Translations under genes and position numbers: made by a program
Part shown: positions 35,195-45,700 of the stretch, piece after piece
How the letters are laid out: every line of letters begins with the position of its first letter
Numbering within the stretch: the first letter of the stretch is position 1
DNA from: Sinomicrobium soli
Lineage (GTDB): Bacteria; Bacteroidota; Bacteroidia; Flavobacteriales; Flavobacteriaceae
Assembly: GCF_003285545.1 (NCBI RefSeq)
Contig: NZ_QLNV01000012.1
Span: 1-64,000, forward strand
Reading direction: 5' to 3'
Length of the DNA stretch: 64,000 bases
Notes under the pieces: model-generated
The model's database searches: none
Seen by the model: only the letters and a program-made list of their open reading frames with translations
What the model was told of the DNA's origin: nothing

Positions 35195-36784
35195 CTATTT
35201 CAGTTCGAGTTGTTCCGTGGTACCGTAGTCTTTTCCCCGGATGGCCTCAAAACCGGTTACCATTTCTTTCAGTTTTTCCGGTTCTGACCGGGCGAGATTG
35301 TCCTGCTGTTCCTTGTCGTCGGTAAGATGGTACAACTGGAATTCATCTGCATTACCCAATTCTATATTGACCTGTTTACTGAGTGCAGGCCCTTCGTAAG
35401 GAGGGATCATCACCCAATCGCCCTTCCTGAATGCTGTTCTGGAAGTAGCCTCAAGGACCAGGGACTCCCTGCCCTTGTCACTTTCTCCCAGCAAGACAGA
35501 TAACATTTCCTCGCTATCCGTATCCTTTTCCTCCGTACCTGCCAGTTTGGCCAGGGAAGCGAGCAGGTCCATCTGGCAAATGAGGGCATCCGAAACACGG
35601 GGTTGTATCCTGCCTTTCCAGTACGTGATAAACGGTACTCTTGTTCCGGCTTCGAACAGGCTGTACTTACCGCCCCGAAGCCCGCCTTTCGGATCGTGAT
35701 TCCCTTTTAATTCTTCGGCACCGTCAACGTAACCGTCGTTCAGCACAGGGCCGTTATCACTGCTGAAAATGACGAGGGTATTTTCCAGGACTCCTTCCTC
35801 TTCAAGGGTTTTCATAAACTCCCCGATCACCCAGTCGGCCTCCAGGATCACATCGCCGCGCGGCCCCAGACCGGATTTACCGGCAAAGCGCGGATGTGGT
35901 GTTCTCGGCACATGGGGCTGCTGCAAGGTATAGTGCAGAAAGAAAGGCCCGTCTTTATGATCTTTTACATACTGCTGCGCCTTTTCCAGAAAATGATCTG
36001 CCATGTCTTCATCCTTCCACTTTGCGGCCTCTCCTCCTTTCATAAAACCAATCCTCGGGATCCCGTTGACCACGCTGTTATTGTGCCCGTGGTGCCATTT
36101 CATCTTCAACAGTTCCGGATGGGTAAGGGCGGTGGGCTCCCCTTCAAAATTTTCCTTGTAGTTCACCTCGATCGGGTCTTCGGGGTCCAGCCCTACCACA
36201 TCGCCGTTGTCGATATATACCGTAGGCACACGGTCCTGGGTAGCGGCCATGATATGGGAATAATCAAACCCCACTTCGTTGGGCCCCGGCGAGATATGCC
36301 GGTTCCAGTCGATCTGTCCAGTTCCGAGCCCGAGGTGCCATTTACCGACAATTCCCGTGGCATAGCCCTGTGACTTAAACATTTTCGGCAAGGTCTTCTG
36401 GGTCGTCGAGATCAGCAAAGGTGCGGTTCCGGGAAGTATTTTGGCCCCCTTATTACGCCAGGGGTACATCCCCGTAAGAATGGCATACCTGCTCGGGGTA
36501 CAGGTAGCCGAGGTAGCATACCCGTCGGTAAAACGCACTCCGCCTTCTGCCAGCCCGTCTATATTGGGAGTCCTGATCTCCGTGGCCCCGTAACAGCTGA
36601 GGTCTCCGTACCCCAGGTCGTCCAGGTAAAAAATGACCACATTGGGCTTTGACGGTTCTTCTTCCGTTTCCTGGCGGGTTTGTTTTTTACCGTTCTGGCA
36701 ACTGGTCATCATCAGGATTCCCAACATCAAAAGGGCAGGAACAAATATTCCCCGCCCCCTCTTATTCACAGGATAGCATTTCAT
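35195..36784 (-). CDS. Sulfatase (S1 family, FGly type), lipoprotein
   Basis: A 529-residue type I sulfatase that would remove sulfate esters from the polysaccharide or its oligosaccharides. The signal ends in a lipobox (MMTSC, Cys29). The N-terminal metal site is NVVIFYLDDLGYGDLSCYG. The active cysteine, to be turned into formylglycine, is Cys95 in ATCTPSRYAILTG; the Cys-x-Pro-x-Arg form is intact. GIVGKWHLGLG, LHYTLQQPHVPRTPHPRF and VIFSSDNGPVLNDG (second metal site) follow. The length and the DDLGYGDLSCYG start resemble the arylsulfatase A group. It is the last gene before a strong terminator, 29 bases after the next sulfatase. Confidence 0.95.
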   Translation of the reverse strand: MKCYPVNKRGRGIFVPALLMLGILMMTSCQNGKKQTRQETEEEPSKPNVVIFYLDDLGYGDLSCYGATEIRTPNIDGLAEGGVRFTDGYATSATCTPSRYAILTGMYPWRNKGAKILPGTAPLLISTTQKTLPKMFKSQGYATGIVGKWHLGLGTGQIDWNRHISPGPNEVGFDYSHIMAATQDRVPTVYIDNGDVVGLDPEDPIEVNYKENFEGEPTALTHPELLKMKWHHGHNNSVVNGIPRIGFMKGGEAAKWKDEDMADHFLEKAQQYVKDHKDGPFFLHYTLQQPHVPRTPHPRFAGKSGLGPRGDVILEADWVIGEFMKTLEEEGVLENTLVIFSSDNGPVLNDGYVDGAEELKGNHDPKGGLRGGKYSLFEAGTRVPFITYWKGRIQPRVSDALICQMDLLASLAKLAGTEEKDTDSEEMLSVLLGESDKGRESLVLEATSRTAFRKGDWVMIPPYEGPALSKQVNIELGNADEFQLYHLTDDKEQQDNLARSEPEKLKEMVTGFEAIRGKDYGTTEQLELK

Positions 36785-36813
36785 TTTTGATATATTTGGT
36801 TTAAATTACTTGG

Positions 36814-38277
36814 TTACTCGTCATAACTGTAACGGTCGCAATGCCTTTCATAAATCTCCCTGTCAATATCATGGGGATAGTGATTATACCAATCCAGAAG
36901 CTTCCCCTTCAACGCATCTGCTTTTTCCCGGTTTCTATCGGCGATATCGACAGATTCTTCTTCATCGGCACTAAGGTCGTACAACCGTACATTACTTCCG
37001 TCCACATCCATCACAAGTTTATATTTTCCTTCCCTCACGGCAAGATCAGGGTCATTTTTACCGAACAGTCCGGGTCTGTCGGGAGGGCGGATCCAGAACA
37101 ACGCTTTCTGCTCGGCCTGTGCAGCCTTGCCCAGCAGTACCTCTGAAACATCCGTACCGTCAATTTGCAGTCCCTCTCCATAGGCAACACCGCCAATCTT
37201 CGCAAATGACGGTAACATATCTATCGCAGAGAAAACAGCTTTCGAATTCACACTTCCCTGTTTTTCTGCGGGCATCACCCTCGGAAACCATGTGATCATG
37301 GGTTCCCTGACCCCTCCTTCATACAACTGGGTTTTATTCCCCCTCAGGTGTCCCGCCTTATTTACTCCCACATCCGGCCCATTATCACTGGTCAAAACAA
37401 TCAGCGTATTCTCAGACAATTCCGGATCATTTTTTATAAAATCAAACAACCTTCCCAATTGGGTGTCCATTTCCTGCATCACTCCCAGGAACCTGGCTTT
37501 TCTCGACGCATCACCCCGGAGGTCTTTAGGAGGTTCCAGGGGAGTATGGATATCATCAGGCCATAAATTAATGTAAAAGGGTTTTCCCTCTTCCCCCGCA
37601 TTTTTTATTGCCTGTATTACCCGGTCTACAAAAACCCGGGTGAAATTCTCCCTTTTTATCCAGTGGATATCACCTTTTCCCAGCCTGGCCGATTGCGATT
37701 CCAGGTCAGGACGCTCCGGATCGTCTCCCAGTTCCAGGGTTTCAAACTTTGCCAGGTAACGCTCTCCCAGACCTTCAAACTGTGTTACCGATTCGTCAAA
37801 ACCGTAATCCGTAATTAAAGGAACATCTGCTATATCACGTCCGCCTCCCATATGCCACTTACCTATATGAGCGGTGTAATACCCAGCCTTTTTCATTGCC
37901 CTTGCCACCGTAGGTGCCTGTATATCCAGGCTGTTTTTCATTCCCCGCTCCATGTTCGATCTCCGGTCGTGTATATACGAGGTAATACCCCAGCGACTCG
38001 GATACTGCCCCGTCATAAAAGAAACCCTTGAAGGGGAACAAATGGGGGAATTTACGTAAAATTGTTTAAAACTCAGCCCCTCTGCTGCCAATTTGTTCAT
38101 ATGGGGAGTACTGACCTCAGTATTCCCGTACCCCGGCAGGTCGCCATATCCCATATCATCGATAAGTATAAACAGGATATTGGGCTTTTGCTCAGTATGT
38201 TTCCCGGAAACTCCCATACAGCTTTCCAGTGCCAAAAGCCCTAAACCGAGTATAACTACAATTGTTTTTTTTACCAT
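36814..38277 (-). CDS. Sulfatase (S1 family, FGly type), lipoprotein
   Basis: A 487-residue sulfatase with a lipoprotein signal (lipobox ALESC, Cys20). Motifs: NILFILIDDMGYGDLPGYG (metal), FYVNSPICSPSRVSFMTGQY with Cys80 in an intact Cys-x-Pro-x-Arg site, AHIGKWHMGGG, FYINLWPDDIHTPLEPPKDL and IVLTSDNGPDVGVN. It is only moderately similar to the neighbouring sulfatase, so the two probably act on different sulfate positions. It follows lyase 3 and starts 52 bases from a short palindrome (ATTGTACAAT, 38329-38338) in the 85-base gap. Confidence 0.94.
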   Translation of the reverse strand: MVKKTIVVILGLGLLALESCMGVSGKHTEQKPNILFILIDDMGYGDLPGYGNTEVSTPHMNKLAAEGLSFKQFYVNSPICSPSRVSFMTGQYPSRWGITSYIHDRRSNMERGMKNSLDIQAPTVARAMKKAGYYTAHIGKWHMGGGRDIADVPLITDYGFDESVTQFEGLGERYLAKFETLELGDDPERPDLESQSARLGKGDIHWIKRENFTRVFVDRVIQAIKNAGEEGKPFYINLWPDDIHTPLEPPKDLRGDASRKARFLGVMQEMDTQLGRLFDFIKNDPELSENTLIVLTSDNGPDVGVNKAGHLRGNKTQLYEGGVREPMITWFPRVMPAEKQGSVNSKAVFSAIDMLPSFAKIGGVAYGEGLQIDGTDVSEVLLGKAAQAEQKALFWIRPPDRPGLFGKNDPDLAVREGKYKLVMDVDGSNVRLYDLSADEEESVDIADRNREKADALKGKLLDWYNHYPHDIDREIYERHCDRYSYDE

Positions 38278-38362
38278 AACATTTTCGTTTAAGCATTAAT
38301 TCAGTAAAATCTCATATGTTTTTATACATTGTACAATCATTTATAATCTCTTGCTATCCCTG

Positions 38363-40948
38363 CTATTCTTCTATTTCGAACTGGAAAGAAGAAATTCTGA
38401 AATTCCCTTTTTTTCCCGTATTGAAAAGGGAGAGGAAATCTTTGTAGTCCCTGCCCCCCTGAAGTGAAATATCCAGGCCGGAAACATCCGCCAGTTTACG
38501 CTGATGCCCGGAAGTGATCTGCACCTTCCTGGTATTCTTTCTGTCCTTGCCCGAAAAGACAAGCATGCTCCCCCTCTTTTCCTGGTTGACAATGGTGCAG
38601 GCCTCAGAGGCATCCAGATGGGTAAACCCTATCCCGGTAAGCCTGAATCGTACCGAAGACGGCATTTCACTCAGGTCTATTCCTATAAAATACCCTTCAT
38701 TCCGGTCAATACCATTCCCGTCTCCTCCCCTGACCCCTAATTGACCGTCTGCAGACCGGTCTATGCCGGCATCCTGAACAGTACCCCCGGCAATTCTTTT
38801 GGCATGAATCCTGAACCTGAAGGCTTTGTTCGCAAGTTCGCCGATATCGGTAACCCCATAGGGTTGCCAGTCCGGGGTGTCCATAACATAAGTATATCCC
38901 TCATTACTGATACCTATGGTGGATGTACTGTAAAAACGTTTGTTACCTTCCGCAGCACTGCTGGGGTCAGGGGCATCGAGAATAAACGTGTTTTTTTTCA
39001 GGGTGATGTCAGGTATCCCCTCCACGAGTTTTACAACAAACCGGTTACGGGTACCCGGAGGTAAACTGACATCAAACCCGACCATTACCGTACCTTCGTT
39101 CTTCTGGTTGTAGGCTTCATAATACTTGTTATCGAATTCGCGTTTATATTCCGGGGGGGTTTCCGAGAGCCTGATGGCCATTTGTACGGGAATCTCGGAC
39201 ACCACCTGTAACAACATGGTTTTCCCGGCCTGTGAAAGTACGATGGTATTCTTGTCGATAATCTCGGCAGATGCGGGGGTTACCATATTCCATCTCAGAT
39301 CGACAGCTTTATCATCAGTCTCGATAACATCTTCTATCCTGAGATAGGAATCGTCCACTATAACTGCTTTCCTGGTCGCCTTTTTTAACTCATTGTCAAG
39401 GTTCAGCACAGGGGTCAGGTCAATTTTTGCTCCCTGCTCATACTTTTCTTCATATGTTTCTATAATCGCTGCCCTTCCTTCAACATTATGTCGCTGGTTA
39501 TTAATCGTCAAGGTGTTATGATTCAGGTTATTATACCTGAATATATCCCATCTTTGGGCATCCTGGTCCTGGTTCCAGAGATCTACGCCTTCGGATTCGA
39601 GGGTAATATAGCTCTGGAGGCCAAAATCCATAGCCCATCTCAACCTGCCTACATCGTATACAAAGGTACCCTGGTCCATGTGCGAATGTCCGTCGGAAGC
39701 ACTTCCTCCCTTGATTCCCAGATATTTTCCCTTGGTGTCATCCCAGCTTGTCCGTACAAAAGATACCGGGGTAATCCCGTGCCCGGTGAACATCATTTGT
39801 GATGGTACTTTTACGTCAGACAGCGTGAGCTCTTTTCCAAAGACAAGTGTATTTGGTAAGACTCTTTCGATATCTGATGAAACAACGCTGGTATACACTC
39901 CCTTTCTGATCATATCGATCTCCTGGTATATCAGAGACGGATTATTCAGTTTTTGTGCAAACCAGAACATGGAGGAGCGTGCAGTCTGACTTTTTCCACA
40001 GTCGTAATAATTAAAGTAATCTCCCGAAGGTCCCCCGGCAAAGAGCATATAATTGGCTGATTCCAGGAAGCCCGGCGCTTCTGACAGGCCATGATCAGAC
40101 CCCAGTGCGCTTTCCAGGGCTGCGATCAGCATCACCTGGAATGTGGTGCCGTAATTCCAGTAGCCCGGCCCTTCCGGATAATTTCCATCAGGTCCGTAAG
40201 CCTCCAGGGGTAAACGATTTGATTTTAAAGCTCTTTCAATAATGGCCACGGATCGCTCTTTTTCGCTTTCCATAATGGCCAGGGCCCCATAAACCAATCC
40301 CGCATTACAGACAGAATTCCAGTTACTGTGTCTTTCGAGAAACCAGGCATTATCTTTTACATACGAAGGTTCAAAGGCTTTTTTCAGAATGGCCTGGCGC
40401 ACATTTTCCCGGGTACTTTCTTCCAGGTCATCGTAGAGCCAATCGTAAGCTATGGAAACAGCCATACACATTTCGCCCACATCGAGGAAATGGGAAGGAT
40501 TCCAGCTTTCGAAAGCACAGAGAGCATTCAGTTCTTTTTCCGCCCTGTGCAGGTATTTTTTATCCCCGGTCATGCGGTAACTATAGGACAAATAATAGAG
40601 CCTGGTCAGTGCCTTTCGGGAAACTGCCAATAGTCTTTTACCTTTTTTCTTAAAAACCAGGGGGGCTTCTCCGAGCAAATTATCGGAAACCTGATGTATA
40701 TAGGTATCTATTTTTTTAAATTCCGGGTTTCTCTTCAGTGATGATCTCAGTATTTTTTCACCTTCCTCACTTAGTAAAAGCCTGGGATGGGCAGCAATTG
40801 CGGAGTAGTTATAAGAAAGTGCCGATGCAGTGTTTTGTGCATGGGTCAGGAGACATGAAATAAACACACATAATATAAGGATTCCCCTTAAAGCACCGTT
40901 GTATTTATTATCCTTACCCCTTAAATTTATGGAAAATACCATCTTCAT
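38363..40948 (-). CDS. Heparinase II/III-family polysaccharide lyase 3 with C-terminal accessory module
   Basis: An 861-residue lyase, exported by a signal peptide (RGILILCVFISCLLTHAQ). The catalytic part (about 50-640) carries HPRLLLSEEGE, FLDVGEMCMAVSIAYDWLY, SNWNSVCNAGLVYGALA, NYPEGPGYWNYGTTFQV, FNYYDCGKS, HSHMDQGTFVYD and NLNHNTLTINNQRHNV. In contrast to lyases 1 and 2 it has an extra C-terminal module (about 650-861) with AGIDRSADGQLGVRGGDGNG at about 728 and NEGYFIGIDLSEMP. The same module occurs twice in lyase 4. Its function is unknown; a carbohydrate-binding role is an inference. The gene is 22 bases after susD and is followed by two sulfatases. Confidence 0.91.
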   Translation of the reverse strand: MKMVFSINLRGKDNKYNGALRGILILCVFISCLLTHAQNTASALSYNYSAIAAHPRLLLSEEGEKILRSSLKRNPEFKKIDTYIHQVSDNLLGEAPLVFKKKGKRLLAVSRKALTRLYYLSYSYRMTGDKKYLHRAEKELNALCAFESWNPSHFLDVGEMCMAVSIAYDWLYDDLEESTRENVRQAILKKAFEPSYVKDNAWFLERHSNWNSVCNAGLVYGALAIMESEKERSVAIIERALKSNRLPLEAYGPDGNYPEGPGYWNYGTTFQVMLIAALESALGSDHGLSEAPGFLESANYMLFAGGPSGDYFNYYDCGKSQTARSSMFWFAQKLNNPSLIYQEIDMIRKGVYTSVVSSDIERVLPNTLVFGKELTLSDVKVPSQMMFTGHGITPVSFVRTSWDDTKGKYLGIKGGSASDGHSHMDQGTFVYDVGRLRWAMDFGLQSYITLESEGVDLWNQDQDAQRWDIFRYNNLNHNTLTINNQRHNVEGRAAIIETYEEKYEQGAKIDLTPVLNLDNELKKATRKAVIVDDSYLRIEDVIETDDKAVDLRWNMVTPASAEIIDKNTIVLSQAGKTMLLQVVSEIPVQMAIRLSETPPEYKREFDNKYYEAYNQKNEGTVMVGFDVSLPPGTRNRFVVKLVEGIPDITLKKNTFILDAPDPSSAAEGNKRFYSTSTIGISNEGYTYVMDTPDWQPYGVTDIGELANKAFRFRIHAKRIAGGTVQDAGIDRSADGQLGVRGGDGNGIDRNEGYFIGIDLSEMPSSVRFRLTGIGFTHLDASEACTIVNQEKRGSMLVFSGKDRKNTRKVQITSGHQRKLADVSGLDISLQGGRDYKDFLSLFNTGKKGNFRISSFQFEIEE

Positions 40949-40970
40949 TAGTTTACGTTTTTGTCAATAA

Positions 40971-42689
40971 TCACCATCCTGTTCTTTGACCAAGGCTCTG
41001 GTTGATAAGGGTTTCCTGTAAAGGGTAAGGCAAAAAGAAGTGTTTGCTTCTGTCAAAATTAATACCGGGTGACAGATAGGTTTGGTGGTACTGATTATTA
41101 TTGACGTAGAGCGCATGATTCTTAATAGCTTCGTTGGTCTCCGTCAGTTTTTCCTCAAGAAGGTTCCATCGGATCAGGTCCTGTTTCCTAAGCCCCTCAA
41201 AGCATAATTCCCGTAACCTCTCATCTACAATTTCCTTAAAAAAATCGTCGTGGTTAAGGCTTCCCGTATACGGGTCCAGGCCGGCCCTTTCCTTTACCAT
41301 ATTCAGATCGTTCACCGCCGCATCATTGGCCGGTGCAGTCCCGAACCTGCCACCGATAACGGCTTCTGCATGCATTAACAATACATCCGAATACCTTAAG
41401 ATGGGAAAATTGATACTTGTAAAATTAGGATCGGTATCCGAACCGGGGGTATTATTGAGAATCGTATAGGCTGCATCTGTCATGTTACCCGCTTTTAAAG
41501 CTTCGATATTTGCCGGTTCCCATCTTCTGAACTTCCCTATCCCGTATTCCTGGTGTAAGGGAAAATCGAAAATATAGCTCATGGTATATGCCTGGTTGGC
41601 ACTGGAATACTTATTCCGGTAGCCGGCAATATTCCACTCTCTTCTCATGTCTTCCTGGGAATAGATGTTATAAACCGGTAAACCCACATTTACTTTACAA
41701 AAACCACGCGGAATATCCTGGGTGCCTACAAACTCCACTCCATTCACATTGCCCAGTCTCCCGTGGACATCCAGCCCCATACTCTGAAAATTACCGAAAG
41801 AAATCTCAAACAACGACTCTTTCAGGTCGTACCTGTCCTGCAGGTAACTAAGGAAATGGTTCCTGTAGCTCAGGGGATCGGCGCTGTAAGGTACAATACC
41901 GTGCCAGCCGTCATTGATAATGATCTCGCATTGCTCCCGGGCTTTTTCGAAATATTGCTGGTTGTTCTCAAAATAACTCTCAGCATCATTTTCGGACAGG
42001 TAGGGCTGGAATCCGCCCATTCTTAAATACAAACGGGCCAACAGGCCGTGGGCTGCCATTTTATTGGGTTCCCCCGGTATATATTCCGAACTCTTGGCGT
42101 GTACCAGGTGTTCGGCAGCAAACAAATAGTCCTGTTCCGCCTGGGTATAGACCTCAAATACCGGGGACGGGGGTACATTGTTGTCTTCCTGGGAAGAACT
42201 GGGGGTTAGCCTCAAAGGTACCGGCCCGAACCAGTTGGCCAATGTAAAATAGCAAAACCCCCTCATAAAGCGCGCCTTGGCCAGGAGGCTGTTATATTCT
42301 TCGGTAGTGAACATCTCCGGGTTCAGGTTGGTTTCAAACTGGTTGACCAGTTGAATACAGGTATAGAACCTCAGCCATATGCCTTTAATGGCATCATCCG
42401 ATGAGGTGTGTGCATATTTAGCTGCATCCCAGGTAGGGTTATTGGGATCATTGGTATAGGTTTCATCCGTTCCGGCTTCAAGAAGGATATTAAACCGCTG
42501 TCCGTATACGTCGTCATTTGCAAGGGTACCATAGATCCCCGACATGGCCAGCTCCGCCTCTTCTCTGGAAGAATAAAAGGATTCGGCTTTCCATGAAGAC
42601 TTGGGTTCTACTTCCAGAAAATCGGAACAGCCCGTAAACGTAAAAACGGTCAGGAACATTATTGCGAAGTAAATATTCTTTGTTTTCAT
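40971..42689 (-). CDS. susD: SusD-like nutrient-binding outer membrane lipoprotein 2
   Basis: The SusD partner of the second SusC, 572 residues. The signal MKTKNIYFAIMFLTVFTFTG is followed by the lipobox cysteine and SDFLEVEPKSSW. Further SusD landmarks are ARFMRGFCYFTLANWFGPVPL, AHGLLARLYLRMGGF, FPILRYSDVLLMHAEAVIGG and LRELCFEGLRKQDLIRWNLL. It diverges strongly from the SusD at 28494, suggesting that the two pairs take up different oligosaccharides. It starts 20 bases after the susC stop and is followed by lyase 3. Confidence 0.96.
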   Translation of the reverse strand: MKTKNIYFAIMFLTVFTFTGCSDFLEVEPKSSWKAESFYSSREEAELAMSGIYGTLANDDVYGQRFNILLEAGTDETYTNDPNNPTWDAAKYAHTSSDDAIKGIWLRFYTCIQLVNQFETNLNPEMFTTEEYNSLLAKARFMRGFCYFTLANWFGPVPLRLTPSSSQEDNNVPPSPVFEVYTQAEQDYLFAAEHLVHAKSSEYIPGEPNKMAAHGLLARLYLRMGGFQPYLSENDAESYFENNQQYFEKAREQCEIIINDGWHGIVPYSADPLSYRNHFLSYLQDRYDLKESLFEISFGNFQSMGLDVHGRLGNVNGVEFVGTQDIPRGFCKVNVGLPVYNIYSQEDMRREWNIAGYRNKYSSANQAYTMSYIFDFPLHQEYGIGKFRRWEPANIEALKAGNMTDAAYTILNNTPGSDTDPNFTSINFPILRYSDVLLMHAEAVIGGRFGTAPANDAAVNDLNMVKERAGLDPYTGSLNHDDFFKEIVDERLRELCFEGLRKQDLIRWNLLEEKLTETNEAIKNHALYVNNNQYHQTYLSPGINFDRSKHFFLPYPLQETLINQSLGQRTGW

Positions 42690-42709
42690 GTGTCTGTTTT
42701 ATTGTTTTT

Positions 42710-45700
42710 TCAAAATGTAAGTTCAATCCCTCCGGACAGCGTTATACTTTGCGGATAGGCCGAATAATCAAGCCTTGGGGTCAGAGCACCGAACCTTCCG
42801 ACCGAAACATCAGGATTGTATCCTTCATAGTTGGTCCAGGTATAAAGGTTTTGTGCCGAAATGGACAACCTGCACTTTTTGATCTTGAATTTCTCCAGTA
42901 TATCTCCCGGAAGGCTGTATCCGAGAACCACGGTTTTAAGCTTTAGGTAAGACCCGTCGTCAATATGCCGGGTATCCAGTTTATAGCCATACGGAGTCGT
43001 CAGGTTTACCCCGTCAAATCGCATTCCCCCTATATCGGTATCCGTGTTGGTCGGTGTCCAGATCTCGGCAAGGGATGTCAGGCCGTTCCTGTTTGGCCTG
43101 TATATGCTCCCGAATTCCGATTTATTACCATTTAATATATCGAAGTCATAGGCCCATTGCAGCAGGAACTGAAAATCAAAAGATCCTATCGTAAAGGTAT
43201 TGGTCAATCCGCCGATGTGCTTTGGCTGCGGATTTCCGATAATGGTCCGGTCGTCTTCATTGATTATACCATCACCGTTCAGGTCCCTGAATTTTACCAT
43301 TCCGGGCCGCATTGCAGTGCGATAACTCGGCACACCTTCCTTCAGTTCATAATTTCCGTCGTTAGTCTGAAGAAAATCTTCCTGCTGATAGATACCGTCA
43401 AATTCAAGTCCGTACATCATCCCTACCGGGTGCCCTACCCTGGTAATATACTGGTATTCCGTCTGCAGAAACTGCAGGTCCCAACCCGGATCTATAAGCA
43501 GTTCATTCTGTCCGCTGTTCAGCTTCTCTGTCCTGGTCTTATTGAACGCTATATTAAAATCCGTCTCCCACCGGAACCGTTCATTCCTGATATTTTGTGA
43601 ACTCAAAGCGAACTCTATTCCCCTGTTAGACACTTCTCCTACGTTTTGCTGTACCCGGTCAAATCCGGTACTGAGCGCCATGTCGGCATCCAGGAGCAGG
43701 TCCGTTGTCCTTTTTTCATAAAAATCCACGGTAAGATTGAGCCTGTCAAAAAGGTACAGGTCAAGGCCTATATTGGTCTGGGCAGTAGTTTCCCAACGCA
43801 GATCGGGGACCGCCATATTACTCTGGTAAGCACCGGGAGAGAAGGCCTGGTTAGTCCCTAAAACATATCCACTGGATGTATTGACAGAAAACATGTTATA
43901 CGCTTCAAAGTCACCGATACGGTTATTTCCTGTCACTCCCCAACCCGCTCTTATCTTTAGATCGGATACGGCATCAACAGACTGCATAAATTTCTCTTCA
44001 GACACTCTCCAGGCAAGTGAAAAAGACGGGAAATATCCCCACCTGTTCTCTTTCCGGAATTTTGATGATCCGTCGGCCCTGAAATTAACTGTTGCCAGGT
44101 AACGACTTTTATAGGTATAATTGACCCTTCCGAAGTAAGACAACAGGGCATTGGCAGAATGAGAAGACCCGGCTATTGTTGCCGTTGTTGCGATACCCAG
44201 GTTATCGATGCCGAACTGGTCGGTGGGAATATTCCTGTTTTCCAGGTTATAGGCCTCCCTCGTACTGTACTGGGCCTCCATCCCTATCAGTGCGCCATAT
44301 ACATGATCTCCTTTGCTGTCGTTGAATTTCAGTGTATTTGAGGTAGAAAGTATATCCCACCTCGTGTTCGATATCAAACCGTGAATCCCCCGGTTGGTCC
44401 TGGAAGCCTGCTGGGTATCTTCGTTGTAGAAGACAGAGCTTTTCTGGGTGGTGGTCCTATAGTTTCCGCTGACCGTCAGGCTGAATTTATCTAAAAAATC
44501 ATAATTTAATCCCAGGGTTCCGGAAAGTACGTCCCTGCTTACCTCCCTGTCGGTATTTTCCAGTGTTTTCACGGGGTCGTACAGATAGGGATCCTGGTCC
44601 TGTATGACGCTTTCTTCATCATTGCTCCAGTTTATGGGATCTACCGGTCTGAAGGAAACCGCATCCCGTATCACACTGGTCCTCGTACTACCGGAAACCT
44701 GCAAACCCGTACTCTTTATCTTGCTGTAATCGATCTGCCCGTGGACCTTAAAGTTCTCCCTTACCTTGTGTGTAAATTTCAACCGATTGTTGATCTTTCT
44801 AAACCCCGTGTGGATAAGGGTTCCTTCCTGATCTAAAAAATTTCCGCTGTAATACAGGGTGGTCTTTTCATTTCCTGCCCTCAGGGAAAGGGTATGGTTA
44901 CTGGTATACGCTGTCCTGAAAATTTCGTCCTGCCAGTCTGTTCCCTTCATATTCCTGTACAATTCAGGATCAACCCAGCTGGTTTTGAATTGTCTTACAT
45001 TCTGTCCCGGCGCATAGCTGTCATCAGCATAAGCCAGTTTTTCCTGGTATTTTGCAAATTCATACGGACCCAACACCTCTAACCTGTTGGGGATAACCTG
45101 TATCCAGGAAAACGAACCTATGCTTATATCCGTCTTTCCGTCGGTCCGCCCGCTACGGGTATTGATAACGATTACCCCATTAGCCCCGCGGGAACCGTAA
45201 ATGGCCGTAGCAGAAGCATCCTTGAGAATATCAAAACTCTCAATGTCGCGGGTATTAAGGCTGGAGGGGTCAAACCCCTCGAGAGGGATGCCATCCACCA
45301 CATACAAGGGCGAATTATCCCCGGTAATCGAATTTCCTCCCCGGATCACTATCTTTTGATTACTTCCCGGCGTTCCGTCGCTCGACGTAACCTGCACTCC
45401 GGCCGCCCGGCCTGCCAGGGCTTCGTCAAAATTAGACGTTGCGGTAACTGCAAGCTCTTCAGGATCTATTACGGATACCGAACCGGTAAGGTCTTTTTTC
45501 CTCACCGTTTCATACCCGATAACCACAACTTCATCAAGAGCTACTTCATCCGACTCGAGTGTGACATTTATGACTTTCTGCCCAAATACATTCTTTTCAA
45601 CCCTTTGAAAACCTATATAGGAATAAACCAGGATATCGGATTGTTCGATATTATCGATGGTGTAATTTCCATCGAAATCTGTGGTAGTGCCCCGCGGACT

